From: Peribacillus frigoritolerans_B
Lineage (GTDB): Bacteria; Bacillota; Bacilli; Bacillales; DSM-1321
Assembly (NCBI RefSeq): GCF_044762665.1
Contig: NZ_JBIWES010000007.1
Location: 62,001 to 126,000 of the forward strand
Length of the DNA stretch: 64,000 bases
Reading direction: 5' to 3'
The position numbers and the translations under genes were made by a program. Positions 16,970 through 24,515 of this stretch are shown piece by piece. Position 1 is the stretch's first letter, and each line of letters opens with the position of its first letter. The notes under the pieces are model-generated. The model was given only the letters and a program-made list of their open reading frames with translations, was not told the DNA's origin and did not search any database.

Positions 16970-17944
16970 GTGAAAGGGTATATAGAAGAAATCACTTTTT
17001 TAAATGAAAATGCCATAAAGTTCGGCAATGAAATAGTGGAAGCGATACTTGTGCCATCTTTAGGAAGCAATCTGCTTTCAGTGAAATACAAGCATAAGGA
17101 TATTGAGTTGCTGCGAACTCCGGATAGTGTGGAAGAGTATAAAAAAGCTCCCATTTTATACGGAATGCCAATCCTGTTTCCTCCTAATCGAATTGAAGAT
17201 GGTCAATTTACATATAAGGGGACTGAGTATAAGTTTCCAATCAATGAAATGGAAAAATCCAATCATATTCATGGTTTTTTGCATGACAAGCCGTGGCAAG
17301 TCGGCAAAAAGGAAGTGAACGGTAAAGAAATCGTGATTAATACTGAATTTTCAAGCAGTGATTTTGATTTAAAAGATAGCTTTCCACAAGATATCACTGT
17401 AAATATGTCTTTATCTTTAAGGGCTGAAACATTGGAAATACAATTGGAAATCACCAACAAGGGCATTGAACCTTTTCCGTGGGGAGCAGGTTATCATACT
17501 GTATTCAATTTTCCATTTGGACAAGTGAGTAAATTGGGGGATTGCAGAATATCTCTTCCCGTCAATAAACATTGGGAGTTGAATGATAGGTCATTGCCCA
17601 CTGGTGCAATTCATGAAACGGCCAATACATTGGAAATCCAAAAAGGTATTAGCTTGGACGACCGGCTATTTGATGACCTATTTGGCTATGATGAAGAAAG
17701 AAATCAGGAAAACGAGTGCATTCTCACTGACCAAGAGGCTGGCATACAAGTCATCTATCAAGGCGATCAATATTTTAAGTTTTGGGTATTGTTCAATCAG
17801 GAGGGGTTCGTCTGTCCTGAACCATATACATGGGTAACGAATGCTCCTAATTTGGATTTGCCTGCAAAATTGACTGGATTGAGGGAGTTATGCTCAGGGG
17901 AAACGGTTCAGCTGAAAACTAGATTGATTATGAAAGATATATAA
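16970..17944 (+). CDS. Aldose 1-epimerase family protein
   Basis: 324 residues from GTG 16970, preceded by an almost ideal AAAGGAGGAGA; the in-frame ATG at 16925 has no such site. Galactose-mutarotase fold: GSNLLSVKYKHKDIELLR, PILFPPNRIEDGQFTYKGTEY (the N-R-I-x-x-G motif), HIHGFLHDKPWQV with the substrate-binding histidine, PWGAGYHTVFNFPF with the catalytic-region histidine, and CPEPYTWVTNAPN. It would interconvert alpha and beta anomers of an aldose, or act on a phosphosugar; the exact sugar is unknown. Stands alone with a convergent antiporter gene downstream. Confidence 0.85.
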   Translation: MKGYIEEITFLNENAIKFGNEIVEAILVPSLGSNLLSVKYKHKDIELLRTPDSVEEYKKAPILYGMPILFPPNRIEDGQFTYKGTEYKFPINEMEKSNHIHGFLHDKPWQVGKKEVNGKEIVINTEFSSSDFDLKDSFPQDITVNMSLSLRAETLEIQLEITNKGIEPFPWGAGYHTVFNFPFGQVSKLGDCRISLPVNKHWELNDRSLPTGAIHETANTLEIQKGISLDDRLFDDLFGYDEERNQENECILTDQEAGIQVIYQGDQYFKFWVLFNQEGFVCPEPYTWVTNAPNLDLPAKLTGLRELCSGETVQLKTRLIMKDI

Positions 17945-17981
17945 AAAAACACCTTGGCATTTAAGAATGCCAAGGTGCTTA
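17942..17981 (-). terminator. Terminator of the APC antiporter gene
   Basis: Stem CACCTTGGCAT / ATGCCAAGGTG. The T tract (seven) is on the minus strand, so it serves mainly the minus-strand gene, though it also lies at the end of the epimerase gene. Confidence 0.88.
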
Positions 17982-17984
17982 AGG

Positions 17985-19373
17985 TTATGCTTTTTTTCTC
18001 ATCCAGAGTGGGTATAGGATGATTCCGAATACATATAAGGCAATACCAAGTATGAATGTATTCATATCGGCTGTACCTGTCTTGATGACCCAGATCGAGT
18101 AGATTAACGCCAAGATGGTAATAATGCCATCACGTACCCTTGAGCCTTTCATGATGTCATAGGTTTCCCCGGTCATGACCAGTTTCAATTGATACAGAAC
18201 GGATGCAAGATACGGAATCAAGTAAGCAAGTGTAGCGACGATCATCGAAAATTTATAAGCCTCCAAAATCGTACCCGAAATAGTGGAGAATAGGAATATC
18301 TGTGTCATGACATTTGTTATTGTCATTGAACGGACGGGTGTGCCATTTTTGTTTGCTTTCGCAAAATAGGCCGGAAACAGATTCGACTTCGCTGCTTGGT
18401 AAGGAACTTCCGAGGCAACGACAATCCATCCGATTGTCGATCCCAATAAGGAAATGACGGCAAGAGCAGCCATTAAATACGTACCGCTTGAACCAACTAC
18501 TGCTTGTAGTGCGTCAACCAGCGGTTTTTGTGATACTTTCAACTCGTCTTGTGATATGGCACCCATCGTCAATAAAGTAATGCCGATATAAATGGCAACA
18601 GCGATAAGTAAACCAAGAATCGTCGCTTTCTTTACATCATTTTGTGACTTGGCACGGTTTGAAAGCATGACGGCAGCTTCGATACCGATGAAGGCCCATA
18701 ATGTTGAAATTGCAGCAGCGTTCACTTGATCACCTAAAGAGATTGCAGATCCCGCCTTATCATAAAATTCAGCTCCGTTTCCTAGATTGGAAGTATCGAA
18801 GATGAATATCGTGATAATGATGAAAAATAAGAATCCAAGCACTTTGGTAACCGTAGCAAAAAGATTCATTTTCCCAGCACTGTTAAAACTTCTAACCAAG
18901 ATTGCCTGAATCCCCCAAAGGGCAATGGAACATACCGCAAACGTTAATGCTTTACCTAGTTCAAGTTGAAACGAACCCGCTGTATAAATCACTTTCGCAC
19001 TATGCATCACCGGGAAAAACGTTGATAGGTAACCAGCAAATGAAATGATGACAGAAGCTGTCGCAGCCCAATTTGCAGCCCAATAGCCCCAAGCCATGCT
19101 ATACCCTGAAACCCTTCCTTTAACAGGAGATTTAAATAATGATTGAGCATAACTTTGCGGTCCAGCCTTCAAATCCGGTTTCCTGACTGCCAGGTTACCA
19201 AACACTAAAGCTATTAGAAAAACTCCCAGTCCAGTAACGATCCATGCCAATGTGGCCCCTAATGGACTGGAAACCTGTGCTAATTGGGCAGGGAGCATGA
19301 AAATTCCGCCGCCGACCATATTTCCAATTACGAAAGTGGTCAAAATCAATAAACCCCATTTTTTATTTACCAT
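17985..19373 (-). CDS. APC family basic amino-acid antiporter (arginine/ornithine type)
   Basis: 462 residues, about 12 membrane helices. N-terminal FVIGNMVGGGIFMLPAQLA is the helix-1 G-x-G-I-F signature of the basic amino acid/polyamine antiporter group; AWGYWAANWAATASVIISFAGY and TLWAFIGIEAAVMLSNRAK (helix 6) support this. Similar B. subtilis proteins (YvsH type) are annotated as lysine or arginine/ornithine transporters. Substrate inferred only at family level. No arginine deiminase genes are nearby. Confidence 0.8.
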   Translation of the reverse strand: MVNKKWGLLILTTFVIGNMVGGGIFMLPAQLAQVSSPLGATLAWIVTGLGVFLIALVFGNLAVRKPDLKAGPQSYAQSLFKSPVKGRVSGYSMAWGYWAANWAATASVIISFAGYLSTFFPVMHSAKVIYTAGSFQLELGKALTFAVCSIALWGIQAILVRSFNSAGKMNLFATVTKVLGFLFFIIITIFIFDTSNLGNGAEFYDKAGSAISLGDQVNAAAISTLWAFIGIEAAVMLSNRAKSQNDVKKATILGLLIAVAIYIGITLLTMGAISQDELKVSQKPLVDALQAVVGSSGTYLMAALAVISLLGSTIGWIVVASEVPYQAAKSNLFPAYFAKANKNGTPVRSMTITNVMTQIFLFSTISGTILEAYKFSMIVATLAYLIPYLASVLYQLKLVMTGETYDIMKGSRVRDGIITILALIYSIWVIKTGTADMNTFILGIALYVFGIILYPLWMRKKA

Positions 19374-19422
19374 TTATATCGAACCTTTCTTAAATACAAA
19401 GTATGTGTTTATACCGACAACT

Positions 19423-19439
19423 TATACTAAAATAGTATA
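19423..19439. promoter_or_regulatory. 17-bp inverted repeat upstream of the antiporter gene
   Basis: TATACT AAAAT AGTATA, 50 bases upstream of the minus-strand antiporter start. It could hold an operator or a -10 element read on either strand. No regulator is adjacent. Confidence 0.35.
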
Positions 19440-19518
19440 TCTCAAATAGTTTAGTTTGGTAAAGTGGTAAATAAGTAAAATGTAAAACGCAGACTAATCA
19501 GAAAATTTAAACACAGGA

Positions 19519-19547
19519 TTGACAAAAAGATGAAATTGGATTATATT
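19519..19547 (+). promoter_or_regulatory. Strong promoter of the yezD leader
   Basis: TTGACA (19519-19524), 17-base spacer, TATATT (19542-19547). Start near 19554. Confidence 0.75.
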
Positions 19548-19553
19548 AGTAAA

Positions 19554-19700
19554 TGCCAAGTTAATTGGTAAGAATAATATGGTTTGTCCCATTTTATTGT
19601 ATTTTTCTATAACATTTGCAATTCCCGAATATTGCCGATTAGTCAACTAAAGGCACCCTTACATCTAATCCGTTAGATGGCGGGTGCCTTTTATTTTTTA
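19554..19700 (+). ncRNA. Candidate cis-regulatory leader RNA ending in a terminator
   Basis: About 147 nt from the promoter to a strong intrinsic terminator (19650-19700: AAGGCACCC / GGGTGCCTT outer stem, ATCTAA-TCCG-TTAGAT inner stem, then a T-rich tract). TGCC at 19633-19636 can pair with GGCA at 19652-19655, which is also the 5' arm of the terminator, so an alternative antiterminator fold is possible. It could equally be a small stand-alone RNA. It matches no riboswitch class I know. Next come small reading frames and yezD. Confidence 0.45.
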
Positions 19701-19717
19701 TAGTGAAGGGAGGGAAT

Positions 19718-19759
19718 ATGGAGTTCCTATTAACTGGTTATTCTTATACGGAAAGTTAA
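19718..19759 (+). CDS. Possible 13-residue leader peptide
   Basis: MEFLLTGYSYTES, with GAAGGGAGGG just upstream of ATG 19718, directly after the leader terminator. Overlapping or following frames encode a second short peptide. Supported only by its ribosome site and position. Confidence 0.3.
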   Translation: MEFLLTGYSYTES

Positions 19760-19770
19760 GTGATGAGGAT

Positions 19771-19881
19771 ATGATAGGTAAACCAAGTTCCCAAGAAAAC
19801 ATTGAAAGTGGGAAGCGTACATGTGCTTGTCGTGCGAATCTTTTTAACATTAGGCATGAAACGAAGCTTTATTACCAGTAG
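19771..19881 (+). CDS. Possible 36-residue cysteine-containing peptide upstream of yezD
   Basis: The frame from ATG 19771 ends in GKRTCACRANLFNIRHETK and stops at 19881, 15 bases before yezD. Two cysteine codons lie in three (TGT-GCT-TGT). The GAGG before the ATG is close (two bases). A regulatory leader peptide is possible given the cysteine codons and the likely sulfur link of YezD proteins; a chance frame is not excluded. Confidence 0.3.
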   Translation: MIGKPSSQENIESGKRTCACRANLFNIRHETKLYYQ

Positions 19882-19896
19882 TGAAGGGGAGATATT

Positions 19897-20064
19897 ATGG
19901 AAAAGAAAGAAGAATTGAAAATCAGACATATCATTTCAAGCTTGGAAGATCTGCAATATGGATCAGTTTTAATAACCGTACATGATGGCGCAATCACACA
20001 AGTGGATACCACCGAGAAGAAACGATTCCCATTAGTGAAGGGCCGTGCCGTTAAAGCTAGATGA
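19897..20064 (+). CDS. yezD: YezD family small protein (DUF2292)
   Basis: 55 residues. IRHIISSLEDLQYGSVLITVHDGAITQVDTTEKKRFPL is the whole YezD/DUF2292 domain, with the conserved Y-G-S-V-x-I-x-V-H-D-G-x-I-x-Q-x-D and closing E-K-x-R-F. AAGGGGAGA precedes ATG 19897. Function unknown; as I recall, relatives often sit beside sulfur-assimilation genes. It is followed by a terminator hairpin that has been duplicated by a repeat element. Confidence 0.8.
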   Translation: MEKKEELKIRHIISSLEDLQYGSVLITVHDGAITQVDTTEKKRFPLVKGRAVKAR

Positions 20065-20079
20065 ATGACAGTTATTAAG

Positions 20080-20102
20080 GGAGCTTTCGATATGAAGGCT
20101 CT
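20080..20102 (+). terminator. Terminator hairpin of yezD, upstream copy
   Basis: GAGCTTTC / GAAGGCTC stem with loop GATAT. Its T tract is missing because the repeat element follows directly. The 23 bases are repeated exactly at 20308-20330. Confidence 0.7.
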
Positions 20103-20307
20103 CAGACTGTAGACAAACTCGAGATTAATTAAGCTTGCCTGCCTTTTTTGAAGGAGTGTAAAATATTAACGTTGATTTTCACTCCAGGCACTCGCTTTCC
20201 GCGGGCGGACCGCCCTCGGCGCTCTTGGCGCCTGCGAGGTCTCGCACCTTCCGTTCCAATCAACTTTGTTTAAAAATTCAGACGGAATGCCTGTTGTCTA
20301 CAAACTA
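20103..20307 (+). repeat. Dispersed terminator-associated repeat element, copy 2
   Basis: 205 bp. Begins CAGACTGTAGACAAACTC and ends TTGTCTACAAACTA, the same ends as copy 1 at 242-465. The core 20171-20264 opens GTTGATT, contains CAGGCACTCGCTTTCCGCGG and closes AATCAAC; it is shorter than in copy 1. It lies between two exact 23-bp copies of the yezD terminator hairpin. The upstream hairpin lost its T tract and the downstream copy keeps it. No ORF of its own. Confidence 0.85.
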
Positions 20308-20336
20308 GGAGCTTTCGATATGAAGGCTCTTTTTTA
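20308..20336 (+). terminator. Terminator hairpin of yezD, downstream copy
   Basis: Exact repeat of 20080-20102, followed by TTTTTT. Confidence 0.85.
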
Positions 20337-20464
20337 TACAAAAATTTATTCATTTTTGGAATTTCTAATAAGATTGTACTGCTTTTAACATGGTAGAATA
20401 AGTTAGGGGATAAGGGAGTTTTTTAAGGGGTTTAAATGATATCTAAGGGAGGACCAGGGAATAG

Positions 20465-21250
20465 ATGACTTTACAAACTATAGAACATGATATCTTGGCA
20501 TTAGTTGAATCATTTAATGGGAAAATTGCATATAAAATTGAAAATGGTCTTGGGGACACGATTGGATATCACGAGAATGAATCCTTTCAATCAGCTAGTT
20601 TGATCAAAATACCAATGATCATCGAAGGTTATCGTCAAAGTGAACAAAAGAAAATCTATTTGAACCAACCAGTGACCATCCCGCCTAGTGAAGTGACAGG
20701 GGGATCTGGGGTCCTGCACGTCTTATCGAATAAAGTATTTTTGACCGTAGAGGATTTATTGACATTGATGATAACCATTTCCGACAATACATCCACGAAT
20801 ATGATGATGAACCTGTTGGGCTTTGAAGAAATCAATCAATGCATTAAGGAACTTGGTTTGAAAAATACTGTCCTTGAACGAAAAATGCAGGATTTTAAGG
20901 CATTAAAAGAAGGGCGCGACAATACCATATCGGCGGAAGATACGATTACCTGCTTAAAAGCCATACATACAGGCAACTTTTTAACGAAAGAAAGCCAGGA
21001 AAGAATATTGCGTGTATTTGACAATCAACAATTAAGGGATAAACTTCCATCGCTGATGGGCAAAGGAGTCAAGGTCGCAAGCAAAACGGGCGGAATTCGG
21101 GGAGTTGCCCATGATTGTGCAATCATTCGGTCAGAAACTCAAACCGTTTATGCTGCCGTTCTTACTGAAGATATGAAATCAGAGGAAGAAAGCCGTCAAG
21201 TAATCAGTAAAATTGGAAAATTTATTTATGATGATATGGTCGCAGAATGA
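20465..21250 (+). CDS. Beta-lactamase-fold serine hydrolase, cytoplasmic
   Basis: 261 residues. It has the three motifs of class A penicillin-interacting enzymes: S-L-I-K (Ser45, Lys48), S-D-N (106-108) and K-T-G (207-209). It lacks a signal peptide and the usual E-x-x-L-N of true class A beta-lactamases, so resistance is unlikely; similar proteins are annotated as beta-lactamase-related hydrolases of unknown substrate. GGGAGGACCAGGGA lies upstream of ATG 20465. Monocistronic with its own terminator. Confidence 0.82.
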   Translation: MTLQTIEHDILALVESFNGKIAYKIENGLGDTIGYHENESFQSASLIKIPMIIEGYRQSEQKKIYLNQPVTIPPSEVTGGSGVLHVLSNKVFLTVEDLLTLMITISDNTSTNMMMNLLGFEEINQCIKELGLKNTVLERKMQDFKALKEGRDNTISAEDTITCLKAIHTGNFLTKESQERILRVFDNQQLRDKLPSLMGKGVKVASKTGGIRGVAHDCAIIRSETQTVYAAVLTEDMKSEEESRQVISKIGKFIYDDMVAE

Positions 21251-21277
21251 ACTGTTTGATTGAATATTTTTGAATAG

Positions 21278-21308
21278 AGCGGGAAGTCTTTCATGATTTC
21301 CCGCTTTT
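21278..21308 (+). terminator. Terminator
   Basis: Stem GCGGGAA / TTCCCGC followed by TTTT. Confidence 0.85.
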
Positions 21309-21354
21309 CAAATCCTAGTCATATAGGAGTTAGTGGTTATATATAGATAAGAAA

Positions 21355-21954
21355 ATGAAGCGGGGAAAAACTTTGAAAAGGAAAATGAAACTTTTTTGTG
21401 TAATAAGCGTCATTGCGATACTGGGGTACTTTGGATTTTTGCACATGAAAATTCAGGAAAGCATTCACCAGCAAATTCCGGAAAATGCCGATTACCTCAT
21501 TATTCTTGGAGCAAGGGTCAAAGGTTCGGTTCCATCATTATCCTTACAATACCGGATTGATAAAGCTGCAGAGTATTTATCGGCGAATAAACATACAGTG
21601 GTCATTGTATCTGGCGGCAAAGGACCGGGAGAAGATATATCGGAAGCAAAAGCAATGCAACAGGGGCTAATCGCCCAAGGAATTGAAGAAGCACGCATCA
21701 TGATGGAAGACAAATCTACAACAACTCACGAAAATATTGTTTTCTCAAAAAAACTCATTCCTGATACAGCAGCTTCAGGATTGATCGTAAGTAATGACTT
21801 TCATATCTACAGGGCAGTCGAAATAGCAAAAAAAGAAGGCTTGGACATGAAGGGAATGCCGGCAAAGACACCAAAAGTGTCACTGTTGAAATCATATACC
21901 CGTGAATATCTTGCAATTACCAAATACTATTTGACCGGGTTGATTGGGAGGTGA
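21355..21954 (+). CDS. YdcF/SanA-like DUF218 membrane-anchored protein
   Basis: 199 residues. One N-terminal membrane helix (about 11-30), then the DUF218 fold: ADYLIILGARVKG, HTVVIVSGGKGPGEDISEA, STTTHENIVFSKKL and LIVSNDFHIYRAVEIAKKEG. The conserved S-x-T-T-x-E-N and N-D-F-H-x-x-R blocks form the presumed active centre. Related proteins (SanA, ElyC) affect envelope integrity; the reaction is unknown. Three starts are possible (ATG 21355, TTG 21373, ATG 21385); the last two have better ribosome sites. Confidence 0.8.
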   Translation: MKRGKTLKRKMKLFCVISVIAILGYFGFLHMKIQESIHQQIPENADYLIILGARVKGSVPSLSLQYRIDKAAEYLSANKHTVVIVSGGKGPGEDISEAKAMQQGLIAQGIEEARIMMEDKSTTTHENIVFSKKLIPDTAASGLIVSNDFHIYRAVEIAKKEGLDMKGMPAKTPKVSLLKSYTREYLAITKYYLTGLIGR

Positions 21955-21987
21955 ATTCGAATTCTCTTAAAGATGGGGGTGCTTTCA

Positions 21988-22248
21988 TTATTCGACTTCC
22001 ACGACGACATTAGGAACTTGCCAAAAATCTTTCTCTTGATATAGCTCCTTAAGTGTCTTATAAACGGGATAAACCGTATAGGAAATCTCGACTCGTTCAT
22101 CAGCATCCACTTCTTCCACATCTATATCATCAACAAAGCCAAGTTGATCATCGATTTCCATTAAATAATATCCGAGTGCATCATAGCTGCTATAGGCTAC
22201 AATCACTTTACTGTCAAAACCGCTATTAGAAACTTTGTAATATTTCAT
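21988..22248 (-). CDS. Hypothetical acidic 86-residue protein
   Basis: No family recognised. Very acidic (DDIDVEEVDADERVE) with aromatic-rich ends; no membrane segment or signal peptide. AAGGAGGTCACTCA before the ATG is a near-perfect ribosome site, which supports a real gene. It stands alone between a DUF218 gene and a cold-shock gene on the other strand. Confidence 0.6.
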   Translation of the reverse strand: MKYYKVSNSGFDSKVIVAYSSYDALGYYLMEIDDQLGFVDDIDVEEVDADERVEISYTVYPVYKTLKELYQEKDFWQVPNVVVEVE

Positions 22249-22537
22249 TGAGTGACCTCCTTGTTGATAATTCTTTAAGTGAAAATCGTACTGTATCTTA
22301 TTACTCTGATATACCCATTAATTAATATCTGAATCATTAAATTGGATAAATAAAGAAAATAAGAAGGCAATAAGAATGTGGAGCCATCTTAAATTATCGC
22401 TGGATAATTTGCTATCTGCATCATTTCATGTTAATCTAATAAAGAATTGTTTTTGGTTGTGGAAGAGGATACTCGTTATTTTCCAAATGATTGAAAATAG
22501 TAATACAATGTGTGTTATGCACTAGGAGGCAACAACA

Positions 22538-22738
22538 ATGGAACAAGGTACAGTTAAATGGTTTAATGCAGAAAAAGGTTTTGGATTTATCGAACGTGAA
22601 AACGGAGACGACGTATTCGTACATTTCTCAGCTATCCAAAGCGAAGGCTTCAAATCTTTAGACGAAGGTCAAAAAGTAACTTTCGAAGTTGAGCAAGGTG
22701 CTCGTGGAGCTCAAGCTGCTAACGTTCAAAAAGCTTAA
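22538..22738 (+). CDS. Cold-shock protein
   Basis: 66 residues, the full OB-fold. RNP1 KGFGFI and RNP2 VFVHF are present; begins MEQGTVKWFNAEKG. A single-stranded nucleic acid chaperone of the CspB/CspC/CspD type. TAGGAGGC lies nine bases before ATG. The 290-bp upstream gap could hold the long 5' leader usual for csp genes; TACAAT at 22504-22509 is a possible -10. A second csp gene is at 61930. Confidence 0.95.
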   Translation: MEQGTVKWFNAEKGFGFIERENGDDVFVHFSAIQSEGFKSLDEGQKVTFEVEQGARGAQAANVQKA

Positions 22739-22765
22739 TTTTATAATTAAATCGTAACCTATATG

Positions 22766-22797
22766 AACAGACTTCCTCGATGGGGGTCTGTTTTTTA
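22766..22797 (+). terminator. Terminator of the csp gene
   Basis: Stem AACAGAC / GTCTGTT with T6. Confidence 0.85.
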
Positions 22798-22820
22798 TTG
22801 TGCTAAAATATGAAAAAGCA

Positions 22821-22855
22821 AAAAAAATCCCACTCTGAACTGAGTAGGTTTTTTA
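22821..22855. terminator. Bidirectional hairpin at the end of the small minus-strand gene
   Basis: AATCCCACTC / GAGTAGGTT with a G-U pair; T/A tracts on both sides, longest on the minus strand. Confidence 0.7.
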
Positions 22856-22866
22856 GTGACTTGTTC

Positions 22867-23034
22867 TTAAGCTTTTTTAAATTCTTCTTCAAAGAAAAAA
22901 GTAGTTGGATGTTCTTTAACCGTATAAGAATATCTCTTCATGTTTTTTACATATGCCCATTTATTAATGGTTACTGATTCATTAGTATCCTGAATGGTTA
23001 CTGTTTCACCAGTATTATACTTATTGCTTTTCAA
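22867..23034 (-). CDS. Hypothetical 55-residue protein
   Basis: TTG start at 23034 preceded by AGAGGGTGG; the longer frame to 23091 has no ribosome site. The protein is basic, with TGETVTIQDTNESVTINKW resembling a small beta-barrel of the type seen in YxxD-like or KOW-like proteins, but no family is recognised. Monocistronic with its own terminator. It lies at the left edge of the AT-rich insert. Confidence 0.5.
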   Translation of the reverse strand: MKSNKYNTGETVTIQDTNESVTINKWAYVKNMKRYSYTVKEHPTTFFFEEEFKKA

Positions 23035-23625
23035 TTTAGCCACCCTCTTTACTAATAGTATAACATATTTGGCAATCAAAGATGTGTTCAAGATATTCCA
23101 ATGAAATATTAGGTTTAAAAAATCAGGCTATGTAAACGGTACTGAGCCCAATTATTTTGAATAAAGAGGAATTTAAGGGTGATGTTTTAGCGATTGCAGA
23201 GGGTGAAGGGTGAATGTATTTTTAGCTGGATGTCACAATTTGGGATTATGTGGAGTCAGGCTAAAGCGAACAAGGAGTCGATATTACTACGAATTTTTCT
23301 CACTAACGCTTTCATTCCAATTGTATGATAATATTACCATGGTTTTATTAGACTGCCTGCCAAAGGAGGATAACAATAGATAGATTAAAATAATAAAAAC
23401 CTGTATGTACTATTCCCCTACTCAATCAACAATACATAGAAGTTATGTAGAAGAAATTTGGAGGTCAATTCCGCAACTTTACAGTTATTTTATTACTTAA
23501 GCCTACTGTCTAGCTAAAACTAAAGCAATATAGATAAAAAAGCAGAGTACGACCGATTGAGCTTTTGTAGGAAGTAACATAAGTGAGATGATAAAAACTC
23601 ACGATCAGAGAGTTGGAGGTAAATT
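23035..23625. other. 590-bp AT-rich stretch without a gene
   Basis: Frames are broken by stops on both strands. Two or three GGAGG-like sites (for example near 23365 and 23460) precede no open frame of useful length, so degraded genes are likely. It marks the left border of the AT-rich segment with the integrase remnant. Confidence 0.4.
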
Positions 23626-24228
23626 GTGCGATTAATAAAAATACTATTTTGGTTATGTCTTATATTTTTTGTTATATCACTTTTTGTTTACACTATTCAG
23701 TGTATAATTTCTGCTTGGTGGAATATTCTTCTCATTATTATCATCTTATTAACCCTGTGGTGGTATAAAATTAGAAGGAAAAATCAGAAGTCAGTTTGGC
23801 AAGGAGTTATAGTAATTATTCTTTCTTTACTTTTACTAGCCTGGTTTTTAATTCCTTGTATATTTGGACACTTTAAAGATTTGGAAGAGGAACCTGAACC
23901 TGATACCGAAATGAACCATCATCAAGTATTGACCAATGATGAGGAAGATAAAGAGAAAAAACAACAAGCAGAAAAAGAAAAAGAAGAACAGGAAGAAAGA
24001 GAAAAAGAGCAACAAGCAGAAAGAGAAAGAGAAAAAGAGCAACAAGCAGAAAGAGAAAAAGAACAAGAACAACAAGCTTGTTCAAACATTCGAGGTAATA
24101 TTTCAAGTTCAGGTACTAAGATTTACCATGTGCCTTCAGGACAATTCTATGATAAGACAGAACCTGAAGAAACCTTCTGTACAGAAGCTGAAGCAAAATC
24201 TGCTGGGTATAGAAAATCAAAACTATAA
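23626..24228 (+). CDS. Membrane protein with charged repeats and C-terminal sunset domain
   Basis: 200 residues from GTG 23626 (TTGGAGGT six bases upstream). Three hydrophobic segments (about 5-25, 30-46 and 58-80), then an E/K/Q-rich region (about 100-150) built from EKEQQAERE repeats, encoded by a 30-bp tandem DNA repeat at 24001-24060. The last 50 residues (CSNIRGNISSSGTKIYHVP...TEPEETFCTEAEAKSAGYR) are the sunset domain, a small cysteine-containing module found at the end of secreted nucleases and other surface proteins. Role unknown. Strongly AT-biased codon use, as in its neighbour. Confidence 0.7.
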   Translation: MRLIKILFWLCLIFFVISLFVYTIQCIISAWWNILLIIIILLTLWWYKIRRKNQKSVWQGVIVIILSLLLLAWFLIPCIFGHFKDLEEEPEPDTEMNHHQVLTNDEEDKEKKQQAEKEKEEQEEREKEQQAEREREKEQQAEREKEQEQQACSNIRGNISSSGTKIYHVPSGQFYDKTEPEETFCTEAEAKSAGYRKSKL

Positions 24229-24515
24229 ATTATTTTGCGGTAATACTTAGAAAGTAATTACCGAAAATTCACATTACCTGTCTAGGTAACAGCACACCCA
24301 AACGTCAAAATTAAGCTCAATTTTTTACTACTGATTTTATTAATATCATATAGAATTTATATTAGCCCGGTACAACGTTCTAATAAAGTCATAAAATGAT
24401 AAATATAATAATAATACATTGTAAAAATGGAATAACTATAATATTTTGAGAGTATAATACAATTCTCTTGTTATTATGGTAAAATTTAACTGATATTATA
24501 GAAGGGGGCGAAATT
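24229..24515 (+). promoter_or_regulatory. AT-rich gap with hairpin and possible promoter
   Basis: A stem CGGTAAT...ATTACCG (24237-24268) follows the sunset-domain gene but lacks a T tract. TATAAT (24453-24458) and TTGTTA (24468-24473) are candidate promoter parts for the large secreted protein. Confidence 0.35.
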
